IMG/VR virus record: IMGVR_UViG_3300025652_000431
Span: 1-27,118 of that record
Strand: one strand, 5' to 3'
Length of the DNA stretch: 27,118 nt
Source: a virus
The notes beneath the pieces were generated by a model. It was not told the DNA's origin, made no database searches, and was given only the letters and a program-made list of their open reading frames with translations. Shown one piece after another: positions 17,216 through 24,143 of the stretch. The stretch's first letter is position 1. Each line of letters begins with the position of its first letter. The position numbers and the translations under genes are program-made.

Positions 17216-18741
17216 AACATATACCTGTATCGCTTATCGGATTCCAGAATGTGCAGGTTCTCTTTGGTCCTAGTCACGGCAACATAAAACACCCTATGCT
17301 CCGCGTCTGGGTTCTTCCCTTCCAGACAAGCCTTCGTGGACCCTAGATACACCAAGCAATTCTCGTCCTCCCCACCCTTCATAGCATGGATGGTTGAGAT
17401 TTTAATGCGAGGCGTGTCAGTAATTCTTTCGCCTCGTGCCTCAATCGACTGTATGTATAACCTGTCCTCCGTCCCGAGGTTCATTACGTCCGTGGCAGGG
17501 CGATCTATCGGAGCAACCAAGCCAAACTCAGAAACAAGTTCGTCGTATGAAAGCATAGCGTCATCCGCTGCAGCATCCAACAACCCAGTAGCACCCCGCT
17601 TAACAACCCGATAGTCCCCCATCTTCGGAACGTTCTTATACAACTCCTTAACCCGCATGCGACTGACACGCTCTCCAGCTTGCAGCTTCCGCCATACGTC
17701 AATGCCATCGGCTACCGCTTCGCTCACACTTGACCGACCGCGAAAGCTATACAGGTATCCATACGCCCTGACCTGCTTTGCCATTTCCCAAGCATAGGAG
17801 TTGGTACGTGCCATCAAGGTCCACGACCCCTCATACATAGGAACCGTCTCAAAGTTCATGTGGTACGTGACCTTGCCCTCTCGCTCCGTTGGCTCGAACT
17901 CCTTGGAGATGCGATTGTCTATGCGCTTTACAATACGTTGGGACAAATCATGCACTACCCGTGGCATACGGTGCGACTGACTCAACACAGTCTGCTTCTT
18001 AGATGCTGACAAAAACTTGTTTACATCAACGCCTGTCCATTCGTGGATAGCCTGATCGTCATCCCCTGCAATGATGATTCGCTTGGCATGCTCCGACATC
18101 TTTGAAACCATCTGCCATTGTGACGGCGTTAAGTCTTGGGCCTCGTCAACAATCAATACGTCTAGCTCCGGAGGAATAACAAGCTCTACATACCGAGAAA
18201 TAAAATCCCCAAAGTCTAGCTTGGCTTCCTGCGTCTTGTACTTGGTTAGTGTGGCCTCGACATTCTCCAGCTTGGAGAAGGCAAGACTATGGTTGCCCGA
18301 GTCATTGAACTCCTGCTCAAGAGAAACCAAACGCGACCGCGCCCTGTCGATTATGTTTAAGTACTGAGCGCCGGACCCCGAGAGTGTTGTCTTAGGCAGA
18401 CCGTCTGCCACATCAATCCCGTCCTTCGCCAAGAGATCAAGACGCAAGATACCTGATAGCTTCCTGTAGTCATCAGCCCCCATAACATCAGCAGTCTGCA
18501 GACCAAGCCCGTGAAACGCCGTGGCATGCAACGTCCTGCAATGCGGCAACTCCTTTGGCTTGAGGTTAAACTTCAGGCAAGCCCGTTCCATCGCTTCCTG
18601 AATTGACTTGCGAGTGAAAGAAACAAACGCAAATCTATGGGGCGCACCGCCCTCCTCAAAGTAATCGTTCACCCGCTCCATCAACGTGTATGTCTTCCCA
18701 GTTCCGGGCGGTCCCAGTATCAGTTCACTATTCGTAATCAT
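17212..18741 (-). CDS. UvrD/PcrA-like superfamily 1 DNA helicase
   Basis: This 509-aa ATPase shows SF1A helicase motifs in order: Walker A GPPGTGKT (10-17), motif Ia region FVSFTRKS (39-46), Walker B DEAQD (199-203), motif III GDDDQAIHEWTG (226-237), motif IV LSQSHRMP (253-260), motif V STIHAMKGGE and motif VI YVAVTRTKENLHIL (486-499). It is clearly shorter than UvrD or PcrA (about 720 aa), so the accessory subdomains must be reduced. It would translocate 3'-5' on single-stranded DNA, in replication or recombination. It starts inside the end of the AlpA-like gene (14-bp overlap) and ends four bases into the DUF6378-like gene. It may act as the fork helicase, since no hexameric helicase is visible. 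Confidence 0.92.
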   Translation of the reverse strand: MITNSELILGPPGTGKTYTLMERVNDYFEEGGAPHRFAFVSFTRKSIQEAMERACLKFNLKPKELPHCRTLHATAFHGLGLQTADVMGADDYRKLSGILRLDLLAKDGIDVADGLPKTTLSGSGAQYLNIIDRARSRLVSLEQEFNDSGNHSLAFSKLENVEATLTKYKTQEAKLDFGDFISRYVELVIPPELDVLIVDEAQDLTPSQWQMVSKMSEHAKRIIIAGDDDQAIHEWTGVDVNKFLSASKKQTVLSQSHRMPRVVHDLSQRIVKRIDNRISKEFEPTEREGKVTYHMNFETVPMYEGSWTLMARTNSYAWEMAKQVRAYGYLYSFRGRSSVSEAVADGIDVWRKLQAGERVSRMRVKELYKNVPKMGDYRVVKRGATGLLDAAADDAMLSYDELVSEFGLVAPIDRPATDVMNLGTEDRLYIQSIEARGERITDTPRIKISTIHAMKGGEDENCLVYLGSTKACLEGKNPDAEHRVFYVAVTRTKENLHILESDKRYRYML

Positions 18742-18946
18742 CTTCCCTAGCCCTTTCGTTTACCCATTCTTCCACTTCGCTCAGAACCCAACGCTTGGTC
18801 TGTCGCTGCTTGGGGTTCATAGGCCCAAGCATTATGGGCCGTGGAAACTGGCCCATTTTTACCCACTTGTAGAGAGTTGAGGTCGATACTCCCAAAAGCT
18901 TTGCAACCTCAGACACCCTTAACAAACGGTTAGAAGGGGATGTCAT
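18728..18946 (-). CDS. AlpA / excisionase-like helix-turn-helix protein (72 aa)
   Basis: The sequence LLRVSEVAKLLGVSTSTLYKWVKMGQFPRPIML (residues 8-40; written here as one known pattern: SEVAKLLGVS...LYKWVKMGQFP) is the classic MerR-like winged helix of AlpA and excisionase proteins. It ends in WVLSEVEEWVNERA. Such proteins bind DNA as transcription regulators or bend it as recombination directionality factors. No integrase lies in the window, so a regulator is more likely than an excisionase. The start codon lies inside the last codons of the primase gene (17-bp overlap), and its end overlaps the helicase start, so it is made with the replication proteins. Confidence 0.88.
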   Translation of the reverse strand: MTSPSNRLLRVSEVAKLLGVSTSTLYKWVKMGQFPRPIMLGPMNPKQRQTKRWVLSEVEEWVNERAREDDYE

Positions 18947-20459
18947 TTGGAATCTCCTTTACATCTAATTCTACATCCGTTTCCTCGAACGCAGGCACAC
19001 GCCAAACACGCGCCGTTGTTCTCTTTCCATCAGCCTTGCGATAGTTCAGCTTGTACTCTGCATCCTTGCCACCGTTCAGCTTCTTTAACGCTTCCGTAAC
19101 CTCGGCCCTTGTGTAGTGAGTGAAGTTTCGATTGCGCAAATACTCCATGAGACCCGCGATCATGAACGAGGTAAACCCGTCCTCGGTCCACGGCTTCCCA
19201 TGCGTAACCTCTTCTGCCTGTACCGCCCGTATCCTACTGGTGCAGTACATGCGTAGATGATCTTTAAACTGTCCCGAGTAAGTTAGCTCCTCCGGAACCT
19301 CTATGCGTGTGGAGTTCACCATCAACGCAGAGATCAACATCTGCCACTTGGCAGGCCGCATAGTGGGCGGCATAATACTAAGCTGATCCATGCATGCCCG
19401 TTGGAATAGCGTCTGGTTCTGTAGCTGCTCTGTTGATAGCTGCACCCTACGCCCTGTCACATCCAAGAAATGCAGGCGAGGCTCCGACAACATGGTTACA
19501 AGACCGCCCAACTTGGGCGCGTCCGGCATGTCGTCCCCCACACCATACTTTCTGGTACGGCATACGTCCGGATCACAATAGCTTTTGATTGGCTCTTGCT
19601 TGCAAGTGTAGAAATAATCTTTCTTGCCTACCGATTTCTGCAGCGCAGACATCTCAGAAGCAGGAAGAGGTTGGTCTGTTAGCTCCCTGTTCATCTGTTC
19701 TAGCTTCTGAGGCCAATCATCAGCCCATTTCTTACGGCAGTACACCCCACAGTTGAAGAGGGTTGTGTTCCTATCACTTGAGATTGCACCCTGAGAACAC
19801 ATGTGCTGCAAGCATGGTGGCCCGTCAAAGAAATCTTCCTTGCCCCCAAGTCTCAAGGCTTCCAGAGTATCTATCGTGGTGACAGACTTCTCTGCGTGAT
19901 CCAAGAAATCGTCTAACTCCAACGCCTCGACCTTGCTATCGAAGCAGTATCGAACCGTCTCCTCTGCCTTGAAGTACGGCAGGTTAATAAAGTTACCAAC
20001 ATCCCCTTGCTCAGATAATATCGTGTCTTGTTTGGGAAAAATCTCTGACCCAGAGAAGCCCAACGCAATAGACATCTCGGTCAGGAACTCTCGCACCACT
20101 GCCGCTGGCTCCCGCTGCTCAAGAAACAAATACAAATGCGCCCCGCCCGACTTCGAACGGCAGTGAGACAATGGGAACTTTAACTTAGTAATCTTTTGCT
20201 GAAGCTGCTTGTGATCCAGATCGTAGACGTCAACATCAATGCAACCAAAGCGGCATGCGTTGTCCTCGTCTATCGGTATGGACCCAACACCTAATGAGCC
20301 ATCTAAATGCTCCTGCATAGCCTCCTCGGTAATCGGATCACGCACAATCCAACTATCGGCTTCGGTCTTACCGTTCCGTCCCACACGTTTTATTTTTGTA
20401 GAGCCATACGCCACCCGCGAACCCGCGAAGATAGCCAGCATCCTACTAGCTTGTGTCAT
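18930..20459 (-). CDS. Archaeo-eukaryotic primase (AEP, TOTE-type) with cysteine-rich domain and DIPF tip
   Basis: This 509-aa protein has an AEP primase core: D75/D77 in CIDVDVYD (metal binding), SKSGGAHLYLFL (S104, H108) and FPKQD...GNFINLPYF, as in TOTE-type primases. A metal-binding region follows: C216, C221, C237, C241, then C286, C295, C300 in YTCKQEP...YCDPDVCRTRKYG, probably Zn or Fe-S. The C-terminal third is helical. The last residues (DVELDVKEIPNDIPF) are acidic and end like bacterial SSB tails. It would make primers for the phage polymerase. Start ATG 20457-20459 follows AAGGA on the minus strand. A strong hairpin lies just upstream of the start. Confidence 0.85.
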   Translation of the reverse strand: MTQASRMLAIFAGSRVAYGSTKIKRVGRNGKTEADSWIVRDPITEEAMQEHLDGSLGVGSIPIDEDNACRFGCIDVDVYDLDHKQLQQKITKLKFPLSHCRSKSGGAHLYLFLEQREPAAVVREFLTEMSIALGFSGSEIFPKQDTILSEQGDVGNFINLPYFKAEETVRYCFDSKVEALELDDFLDHAEKSVTTIDTLEALRLGGKEDFFDGPPCLQHMCSQGAISSDRNTTLFNCGVYCRKKWADDWPQKLEQMNRELTDQPLPASEMSALQKSVGKKDYFYTCKQEPIKSYCDPDVCRTRKYGVGDDMPDAPKLGGLVTMLSEPRLHFLDVTGRRVQLSTEQLQNQTLFQRACMDQLSIMPPTMRPAKWQMLISALMVNSTRIEVPEELTYSGQFKDHLRMYCTSRIRAVQAEEVTHGKPWTEDGFTSFMIAGLMEYLRNRNFTHYTRAEVTEALKKLNGGKDAEYKLNYRKADGKRTTARVWRVPAFEETDVELDVKEIPNDIPF

Positions 20460-20480
20460 TGCGATAATCCTTGAGAAAGT

Positions 20481-20520
20481 GAGGGGCGTTTCGCAGTGCG
20501 AATCCTAGCCCACGCCCCTC
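20481..20520. repeat. Hairpin with 9-bp perfect stem in the primase leader
   Basis: GAGGGGCGT at 20481-20489 pairs with ACGCCCCTC at 20512-20520. Inside the loop a second small stem, TTCGC/GCGAA (20490-20502), can form. The structure fills most of the 70-bp gap between the SSB-like stop and the primase ATG (20459), so in the minus-strand transcript it sits about 20 bases before the primase start. No T-run follows it. It may be a processing site, attenuator or translation control element. Confidence 0.6.
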
Positions 20521-20529
20521 TAAAGCAGC

Positions 20530-21327
20530 CTAAAACGGGATGTCTTTGTCCCGTTTATCGGAAGGCGGAGTTGCGGAGGTTTCACCCTCCGGTGCTGCTT
20601 TAACTTCACCCGCTGCAACGGACTGTCTAAACAGCCTTGCCTCCTGCAACAGATCACGCTCTTTAACCAAGCCTTCTTTCTCAACGGCCCAGTTATTCCA
20701 AGTCCCTTGGTCATTGCTCTCCTCGACAGAGCGTAGACGCCAAACCGTGGCAAAGACCGCCGGAGTAACCATCGCACCCGACTTGGGATGCTTGACTTTC
20801 TGCATGGCGATCTGCGTTTTCCAACGACGGCTTACCTTGAGTTGAGTAGACTTCATGTCTACCACCGCAGGTTGGTAAGAGCCGTCATCATCTACAATCA
20901 ACACGAAATGCTGGTCAGACTTCACCAGTTCATTGCCGCTTGGCAACATCTCCTTGGACCCCGACCGTGTTGTTTGCGTCAGGACAGGATCATTCGCGGC
21001 AATCTCACCTTGAAAACCACCGCCCAACTCTCGCGGCACAAACTCAAGGTACTTGGTGCATTGGTAACAAGGGATCACACGTATCCCCTCCTCCCCGTTC
21101 CACACCTGAGATGTGACATTGTTAAACGCATCACCTTGCTGCGCACCCTCAATGTGTTCAGCATTGCGCTTGTTTAACTGTGGAGACATAGCCTGAAGCA
21201 ACCGGACAAACGGTATCTGCATCTCGCTACTGTCAAATGAAGCACCTTCACCCGCAGTGTCAAAGATATCGTCCATTACATCTGTGCTTAACTCTGCACT
21301 TTTTTTATTTGCTACCGCGTTACCCAT
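20530..21327 (-). CDS. SSB-like single-stranded-DNA-binding protein candidate (265 aa)
   Basis: The C-terminus is an extended Glu/Pro/Ser-rich tail ending in SDKRDKDIPF, the hallmark tip of bacterial SSB proteins. The middle is beta-rich with aromatic residues (IRVIPCYQCTKYLEFVPREL, then QHFVLIVDDDGSYQPAVVDM and TVWRLRSVEE), suggesting an OB-fold-like core. The N-terminus (MQIPFVRLLQAMSPQLNKRN...IEGAQQGDAFN) matches a phage family I recall without a firm name. It stands immediately upstream of the primase gene, as expected for a fork component. ATG 21327 is preceded by a G-run (GGGGGG) seven bases away. The ssDNA-binding role is inference from tail, composition and context. Confidence 0.6.
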   Translation of the reverse strand: MGNAVANKKSAELSTDVMDDIFDTAGEGASFDSSEMQIPFVRLLQAMSPQLNKRNAEHIEGAQQGDAFNNVTSQVWNGEEGIRVIPCYQCTKYLEFVPRELGGGFQGEIAANDPVLTQTTRSGSKEMLPSGNELVKSDQHFVLIVDDDGSYQPAVVDMKSTQLKVSRRWKTQIAMQKVKHPKSGAMVTPAVFATVWRLRSVEESNDQGTWNNWAVEKEGLVKERDLLQEARLFRQSVAAGEVKAAPEGETSATPPSDKRDKDIPF

Positions 21328-21329
21328 AT

Positions 21330-21605
21330 TTATGCCCCCCCAAGAATAGATTTAATCAAAGAGATGCGTTCCTTCGCCATCTTCTTCTCAACCTTCATAC
21401 TATTGTATAAAGCTTTTTGCTGCCCGTTAAGATCAGCCTCAAGTTCCAAGAGAGTTTGAAGCTCTTCGTCAATCTGTCTCTCAATCAACTGATCTTCCAT
21501 GCGCTCTTCGAAATCTGTTTCGTCGTTGTCCATGAAGCCACCATACTCATCAGTGTGGTCTTCATCATCCATTTCTTCCAGCATTTTATTCTTATACGCA
21601 CCCAT
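21330..21605 (-). CDS. Acidic coiled-coil protein (91 aa), unknown function
   Basis: The first half is very acidic (EEMDDEDHTDEYGG...NDETDFEERMED) and the second half is a heptad-like helix (QTLLELEADLNGQQKALYNSMKVEKKMAKERI). The start overlaps the stop of the upstream gene by one base (TAATG), and the stop lies two bases from the SSB-like start, so these three are one unit. Acidic small proteins in phage early regions can mimic DNA or act as adaptors; nothing specific is shown here. I recognise no family. Confidence 0.7.
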   Translation of the reverse strand: MGAYKNKMLEEMDDEDHTDEYGGFMDNDETDFEERMEDQLIERQIDEELQTLLELEADLNGQQKALYNSMKVEKKMAKERISLIKSILGGA

Positions 21606-22165
21606 TATGCTTTCCTCCGGATTTCTGCTGCGTTTGCGATGAATGCCCCAAACATGTCGAGGTCAATAGGCTTCCCGTCCGTCACGCGCTCTTTAATAAA
21701 CGCCTTCAATGTAGAGGGATGAACGTGGGTCTTGGTGTTCGGTTCGAAACCACGATCATTTAAGATGCCAACAACATCCTTTGCCATGTTGTCTTGGCCC
21801 TTGCCAAACGAGCATATGACATCGTTCTTTATAATGTCATCAAGCCCCTGCTCCCGAAGCCACGTATAGGCTTCCTCTCTTCGCGCAACTGGGATGCTGG
21901 CGTGAACCATCATCTTACGCTGCACAGTCAAGCCGTCTACATCAAGACGCTCAACGCCCATCTCATCCATGAGTGATGGTATTTGTTCGACCGATAGCTT
22001 GTGCTTCTCAGCCTTCAATGCTTTCAAGTGCGCCTCGGCATCGACCATCTGGTCTTCGATCCCGCGCATTGTACGCACTAGATCACTGAGGTTTTTCCCA
22101 GTGTTCGTGTCAACTCCAGCCAACGCTTGGCCTTCGTCAAACATGTCATCAAAAATATCGTTCAT
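21605..22165 (-). CDS. Phage early protein with N-terminal coiled coil (186 aa), unknown
   Basis: This is the first gene of the - strand replication operon, starting from the divergent region at 22166-22258. Residues about 25-60 form a coiled coil (LSDLVRTMRGIEDQMVDAEAHLKALKAEKHKL), followed by a small alpha/beta domain (DVDGLTVQRKMMVHASIP) and a C-terminal helical region (HPSTLKAFIKERVTDGKPIDLDMFGAF). The layout resembles other phage early proteins I have seen next to SSB- or recombination-type genes, some compared to Gam, but I cannot confirm that. AGAGGA precedes ATG 22165 on the minus strand. Its end overlaps the next gene by one base. Confidence 0.7.
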   Translation of the reverse strand: MNDIFDDMFDEGQALAGVDTNTGKNLSDLVRTMRGIEDQMVDAEAHLKALKAEKHKLSVEQIPSLMDEMGVERLDVDGLTVQRKMMVHASIPVARREEAYTWLREQGLDDIIKNDVICSFGKGQDNMAKDVVGILNDRGFEPNTKTHVHPSTLKAFIKERVTDGKPIDLDMFGAFIANAAEIRRKA

Positions 22166-22190
22166 AAGTTCATCCTCTTCAGGGTTGTGG

Positions 22191-22219
22191 TTGACGGGTC
22201 AGACTATTATCTGTAAAAC
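22191..22219 (+). promoter_or_regulatory. Sigma70-like promoter for the SNF2 helicase island
   Basis: TTGACG at 22191-22196 (five of six matches) is followed after exactly 17 bases by TAAAAC at 22214-22219 (four of six). It lies in the only divergent gap of the window and points toward the SNF2-type helicase gene, giving a short leader of roughly 30 bases. I could not find an equally good box pair for the opposite strand. Confidence 0.5.
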
Positions 22220-22247
22220 AATAACCAATCCGTAAAATAGACAATAA
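22213..22247. repeat. Imperfect direct repeat in the divergent promoter region
   Basis: GTAAAACAATAA at 22213-22224 and GTAAAATAGACAATAA at 22232-22247 share GTAAAA and ACAATAA, the second with a four-base spacer. They start 19 bases apart, overlap the predicted -10 box and reach the gene start. Such spacing suits binding of a small phage repressor, but no binding protein is known. Confidence 0.4.
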
Positions 22248-22258
22248 TGGAGGACGTC

Positions 22259-23710
22259 ATGGATTTCAAGTACAATTTTAAAAAAAATCCGTTCGACCAT
22301 CAAAGGGATGCGTTGACGGTTGGGCTTACCCGCCCAGAGTTCGGGTACTTTATGGAGATGGGAACCGGAAAGTCTAAGGTTCTCATAGATAATATGGGCA
22401 TGCTGTTTCTAAGGCAGGACATAGACTTCGCCTTGGTCATCGCACCAAAGGGCGTATATCGAAACTGGGTAGAGAAAGAAATACCTGAGCACATGTCCGA
22501 TAGCGTGGACTATCGCATAATACGCTGGGTTACAGGCGGCAACAAAAAGCAACAGGAAGAAATGAGATCGGTCCAAGAACCGTTCGAGGGCCTGACGATC
22601 TTCGTTATGAACGTCGAGGCTTTCAGTTCCGTCAAAGGCAGAACCGCAGGGGAATGGTTTGCTAAACGCTTCGGGTCCCGTGGTCTCATAGCCGTGGATG
22701 AAAGCACCACCATCAAAAACCCCAAGGCCAAACGAACCAAGGCCCTGCTCAAGATAGCGCAGGAGTTTAGATTCAGGCGTCTGCTCACCGGATCACCCGT
22801 TACCAAAAGCCCGATGGATATCTGGTCACAAGCGGAGTTCCTACGGTCGGGACTCATGGGCTTCGAATCATACTGGGGTTTCCAAAGCCGATATGCCGTC
22901 ATGCAAAAGGTTAAGATGGGTGCCGCTGCTTTCACGCAGATACTAGGCTATAAAAACTTAGATGAACTAACCGACCGGATTGATTCGTTCTCCTTTCGGG
23001 TACTCAAGAAAGACTGCCTCGACTTGCCCGAGAAAATATACACGGTGCGTAACGTAAGCATGACCCCTGAGCAACGCCGCATGTATGAAGAGATACGAGC
23101 AAACGCTATGGTCCTATTTGAAAACGGCGATATGACCACGGCCCCCGCCGTAATCACCCAACTCCTGCGCATGCAGCAAGTTATGTCAGGGCATCTCAAA
23201 ACAGATGATGGTGACATGATAACCTTTCCCTCAACCAGACTAGATGCGCTGCTTGAAATAGTAGAAGAGCACCAAGGCAAAGCCATAATCTGGTCACGGT
23301 TTCGACACGATATCAAAGCTATCACCGAGGCCCTCAACAAAAGATTCGGGGATGGTTGTGCCGCTGCATACTTCGGTGACACGTCCGACGATAAGCGAAG
23401 TCAAATCGTCAGGGACTTTCAACACGGTGACACGATTAGGTTCTTCGTAGGCAATCCCGCAACCGCAGGGTACGGTCTGACATTGACCGAAGCTAACCTC
23501 GTGGTCTACTATGCTAACGACTTCAACCTCGAAACTCGGATACAATCAGAAGACCGCGCTCACCGTATCGGGCAACATAACCCAGTAACATACGTCGATC
23601 TAATCACAGAGAAAACGATTGATGAAAAGATCGTTAAATCCTTGAGAAGCAAGATCGATATCGGTGCCGTGGTCCTTGGAGAAAAAGCAAGAGAATGGCT
23701 GACCGTATAA
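22259..23710 (+). CDS. SNF2-type superfamily 2 DNA helicase/translocase
   Basis: The 483-aa protein has FDHQRDAL near the N-terminus, Walker A MEMGTGKSK (32-40), Walker B variant DEST (147-150, instead of DEAH/DEAD), TGSP motif III (177-180) and motif VI QSEDRAHRIGQ (429-439), the SNF2 signature. Such proteins translocate on double-stranded DNA and can remodel forks or nucleoprotein. The length equals the bare two-lobe engine, with no nuclease, HIRAN or zinc domain attached. I chose ATG 22259 because GGAGG at 22249-22253 lies five bases before it; ATG 22247 would itself overlap that site. It is on the opposite strand to the other replication genes, with its own promoter. Confidence 0.9.
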   Translation: MDFKYNFKKNPFDHQRDALTVGLTRPEFGYFMEMGTGKSKVLIDNMGMLFLRQDIDFALVIAPKGVYRNWVEKEIPEHMSDSVDYRIIRWVTGGNKKQQEEMRSVQEPFEGLTIFVMNVEAFSSVKGRTAGEWFAKRFGSRGLIAVDESTTIKNPKAKRTKALLKIAQEFRFRRLLTGSPVTKSPMDIWSQAEFLRSGLMGFESYWGFQSRYAVMQKVKMGAAAFTQILGYKNLDELTDRIDSFSFRVLKKDCLDLPEKIYTVRNVSMTPEQRRMYEEIRANAMVLFENGDMTTAPAVITQLLRMQQVMSGHLKTDDGDMITFPSTRLDALLEIVEEHQGKAIIWSRFRHDIKAITEALNKRFGDGCAAAYFGDTSDDKRSQIVRDFQHGDTIRFFVGNPATAGYGLTLTEANLVVYYANDFNLETRIQSEDRAHRIGQHNPVTYVDLITEKTIDEKIVKSLRSKIDIGAVVLGEKAREWLTV

Positions 23711-23955
23711 AAAAACCCGCAACCCATGAAGACGTCATCGAAACAATGGTGGACTTTAAAAAAGGATTGCGGACCCTCGACACTGGAGCCACGGTCCTGT
23801 CGGAACAAACAGGCTTGACCGAAGATATCGCAAGGGCTTATCTAAAAGGGTTAAAGAAATCTAGCCTCAACGTCACACAGATACGAGGTTACAGTAAAGA
23901 AAAACCAGAAGCCCTTGCTGGTAAGAAGGGCAAATGGAACGAGGCCCGACGATAA
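23695..23955 (+). CDS. Small partner of the SNF2-type helicase (86 aa), unknown
   Basis: The gene overlaps the helicase end by 16 bases, so the two are almost surely co-expressed. The protein is basic and helical, with THEDVIETMVDFKKGLRTLD, then a segment that could be an HTH (ATVLSEQTGLTEDIARAYLKGLKK), then a lysine-rich tail (KEKPEALAGKKGKWNEARR). A DNA-binding adaptor for the helicase is plausible but unproven. The coding end forms the left arm of the terminator-like hairpin, and the TAA lies in its loop. Confidence 0.7.
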   Translation: MADRIKKPATHEDVIETMVDFKKGLRTLDTGATVLSEQTGLTEDIARAYLKGLKKSSLNVTQIRGYSKEKPEALAGKKGKWNEARR

Positions 23956-23967
23956 AATCGGGCCTCG
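23940..23967. terminator. Bidirectional terminator-like hairpin between convergent units
   Basis: CGAGGCCCGA at 23940-23949 pairs perfectly with TCGGGCCTCG at 23958-23967, a 10-bp GC-rich stem with an eight-base loop. It lies exactly where the + strand SNF2 unit meets the end of the - strand operon. Neither side has a strong T-run (CTCTGTCGTTTAT on +, TTCCATTTG on -), so termination may be partial or the hairpin may protect both mRNA ends. Confidence 0.55.
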
Positions 23968-23993
23968 CTCTGTCGTTTATAGAAGAAAAAAAC

Positions 23994-24143
23994 TTACGCA
24001 GCTTCTTCCTTAAACTTATTTATAATCAACGATAACTGCTGAAGCATGGACCGCCGCTCTTGTGCAGCAATCCGCCTGAGAATCTCCAAGTCTTTCGCCA
24101 TGATCGTCACCGTTGCGTATTTTTTATCTTCAGCCTTCTTCAA
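23994..24143 (-). CDS. Small ribbon-helix-helix DNA-binding protein with TTG start (49 aa)
   Basis: This gene is short and easily missed. Reading from TTG 24143, it gives a lysine-rich start, a beta strand (KKYATVTIMAKD) and two helices (LEILRRIAAQERRSML and LQQLSLIINKFKEEA), the pattern of CopG/Arc-type ribbon-helix-helix repressors (strand, helix, turn with a small residue, helix). GGAG lies seven bases before the TTG, and the start overlaps the previous gene's end by 14 bases, as other genes here do. From the inner ATG 24101 only 35 residues and no beta strand would remain, so the TTG is preferred. It probably acts as a dimeric repressor, perhaps of a nearby promoter. Confidence 0.6.
   Translation of the reverse strand: MKKAEDKKYATVTIMAKDLEILRRIAAQERRSMLQQLSLIINKFKEEAA

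Noticed and set aside
18728-18946. AlpA-like protein as an excisionase that would prove a temperate lifestyle
   Set aside because: No integrase, attachment site or lysogeny repressor cluster is visible, and the gene is embedded in a replication operon; the HTH alone cannot show lysogeny.
20481-20520. tRNA gene or att site at the primase leader hairpin
   Set aside because: There is no anticodon or D arm and the whole element is only 40 bases; the tRNA-like look is limited to the T-arm/acceptor side, so it is kept only as a hairpin.
22205-22240. A - strand promoter for the replication operon
   Set aside because: GATAAT is present on the minus strand near 22206-22211, but no acceptable -35 box lies 16-18 bases upstream of it.
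22247-22258. ATG 22247 as start of the SNF2-type helicase
   Set aside because: The best ribosome site (GGAGG 22249-22253) would lie inside the coding sequence; ATG 22259 has ideal spacing.
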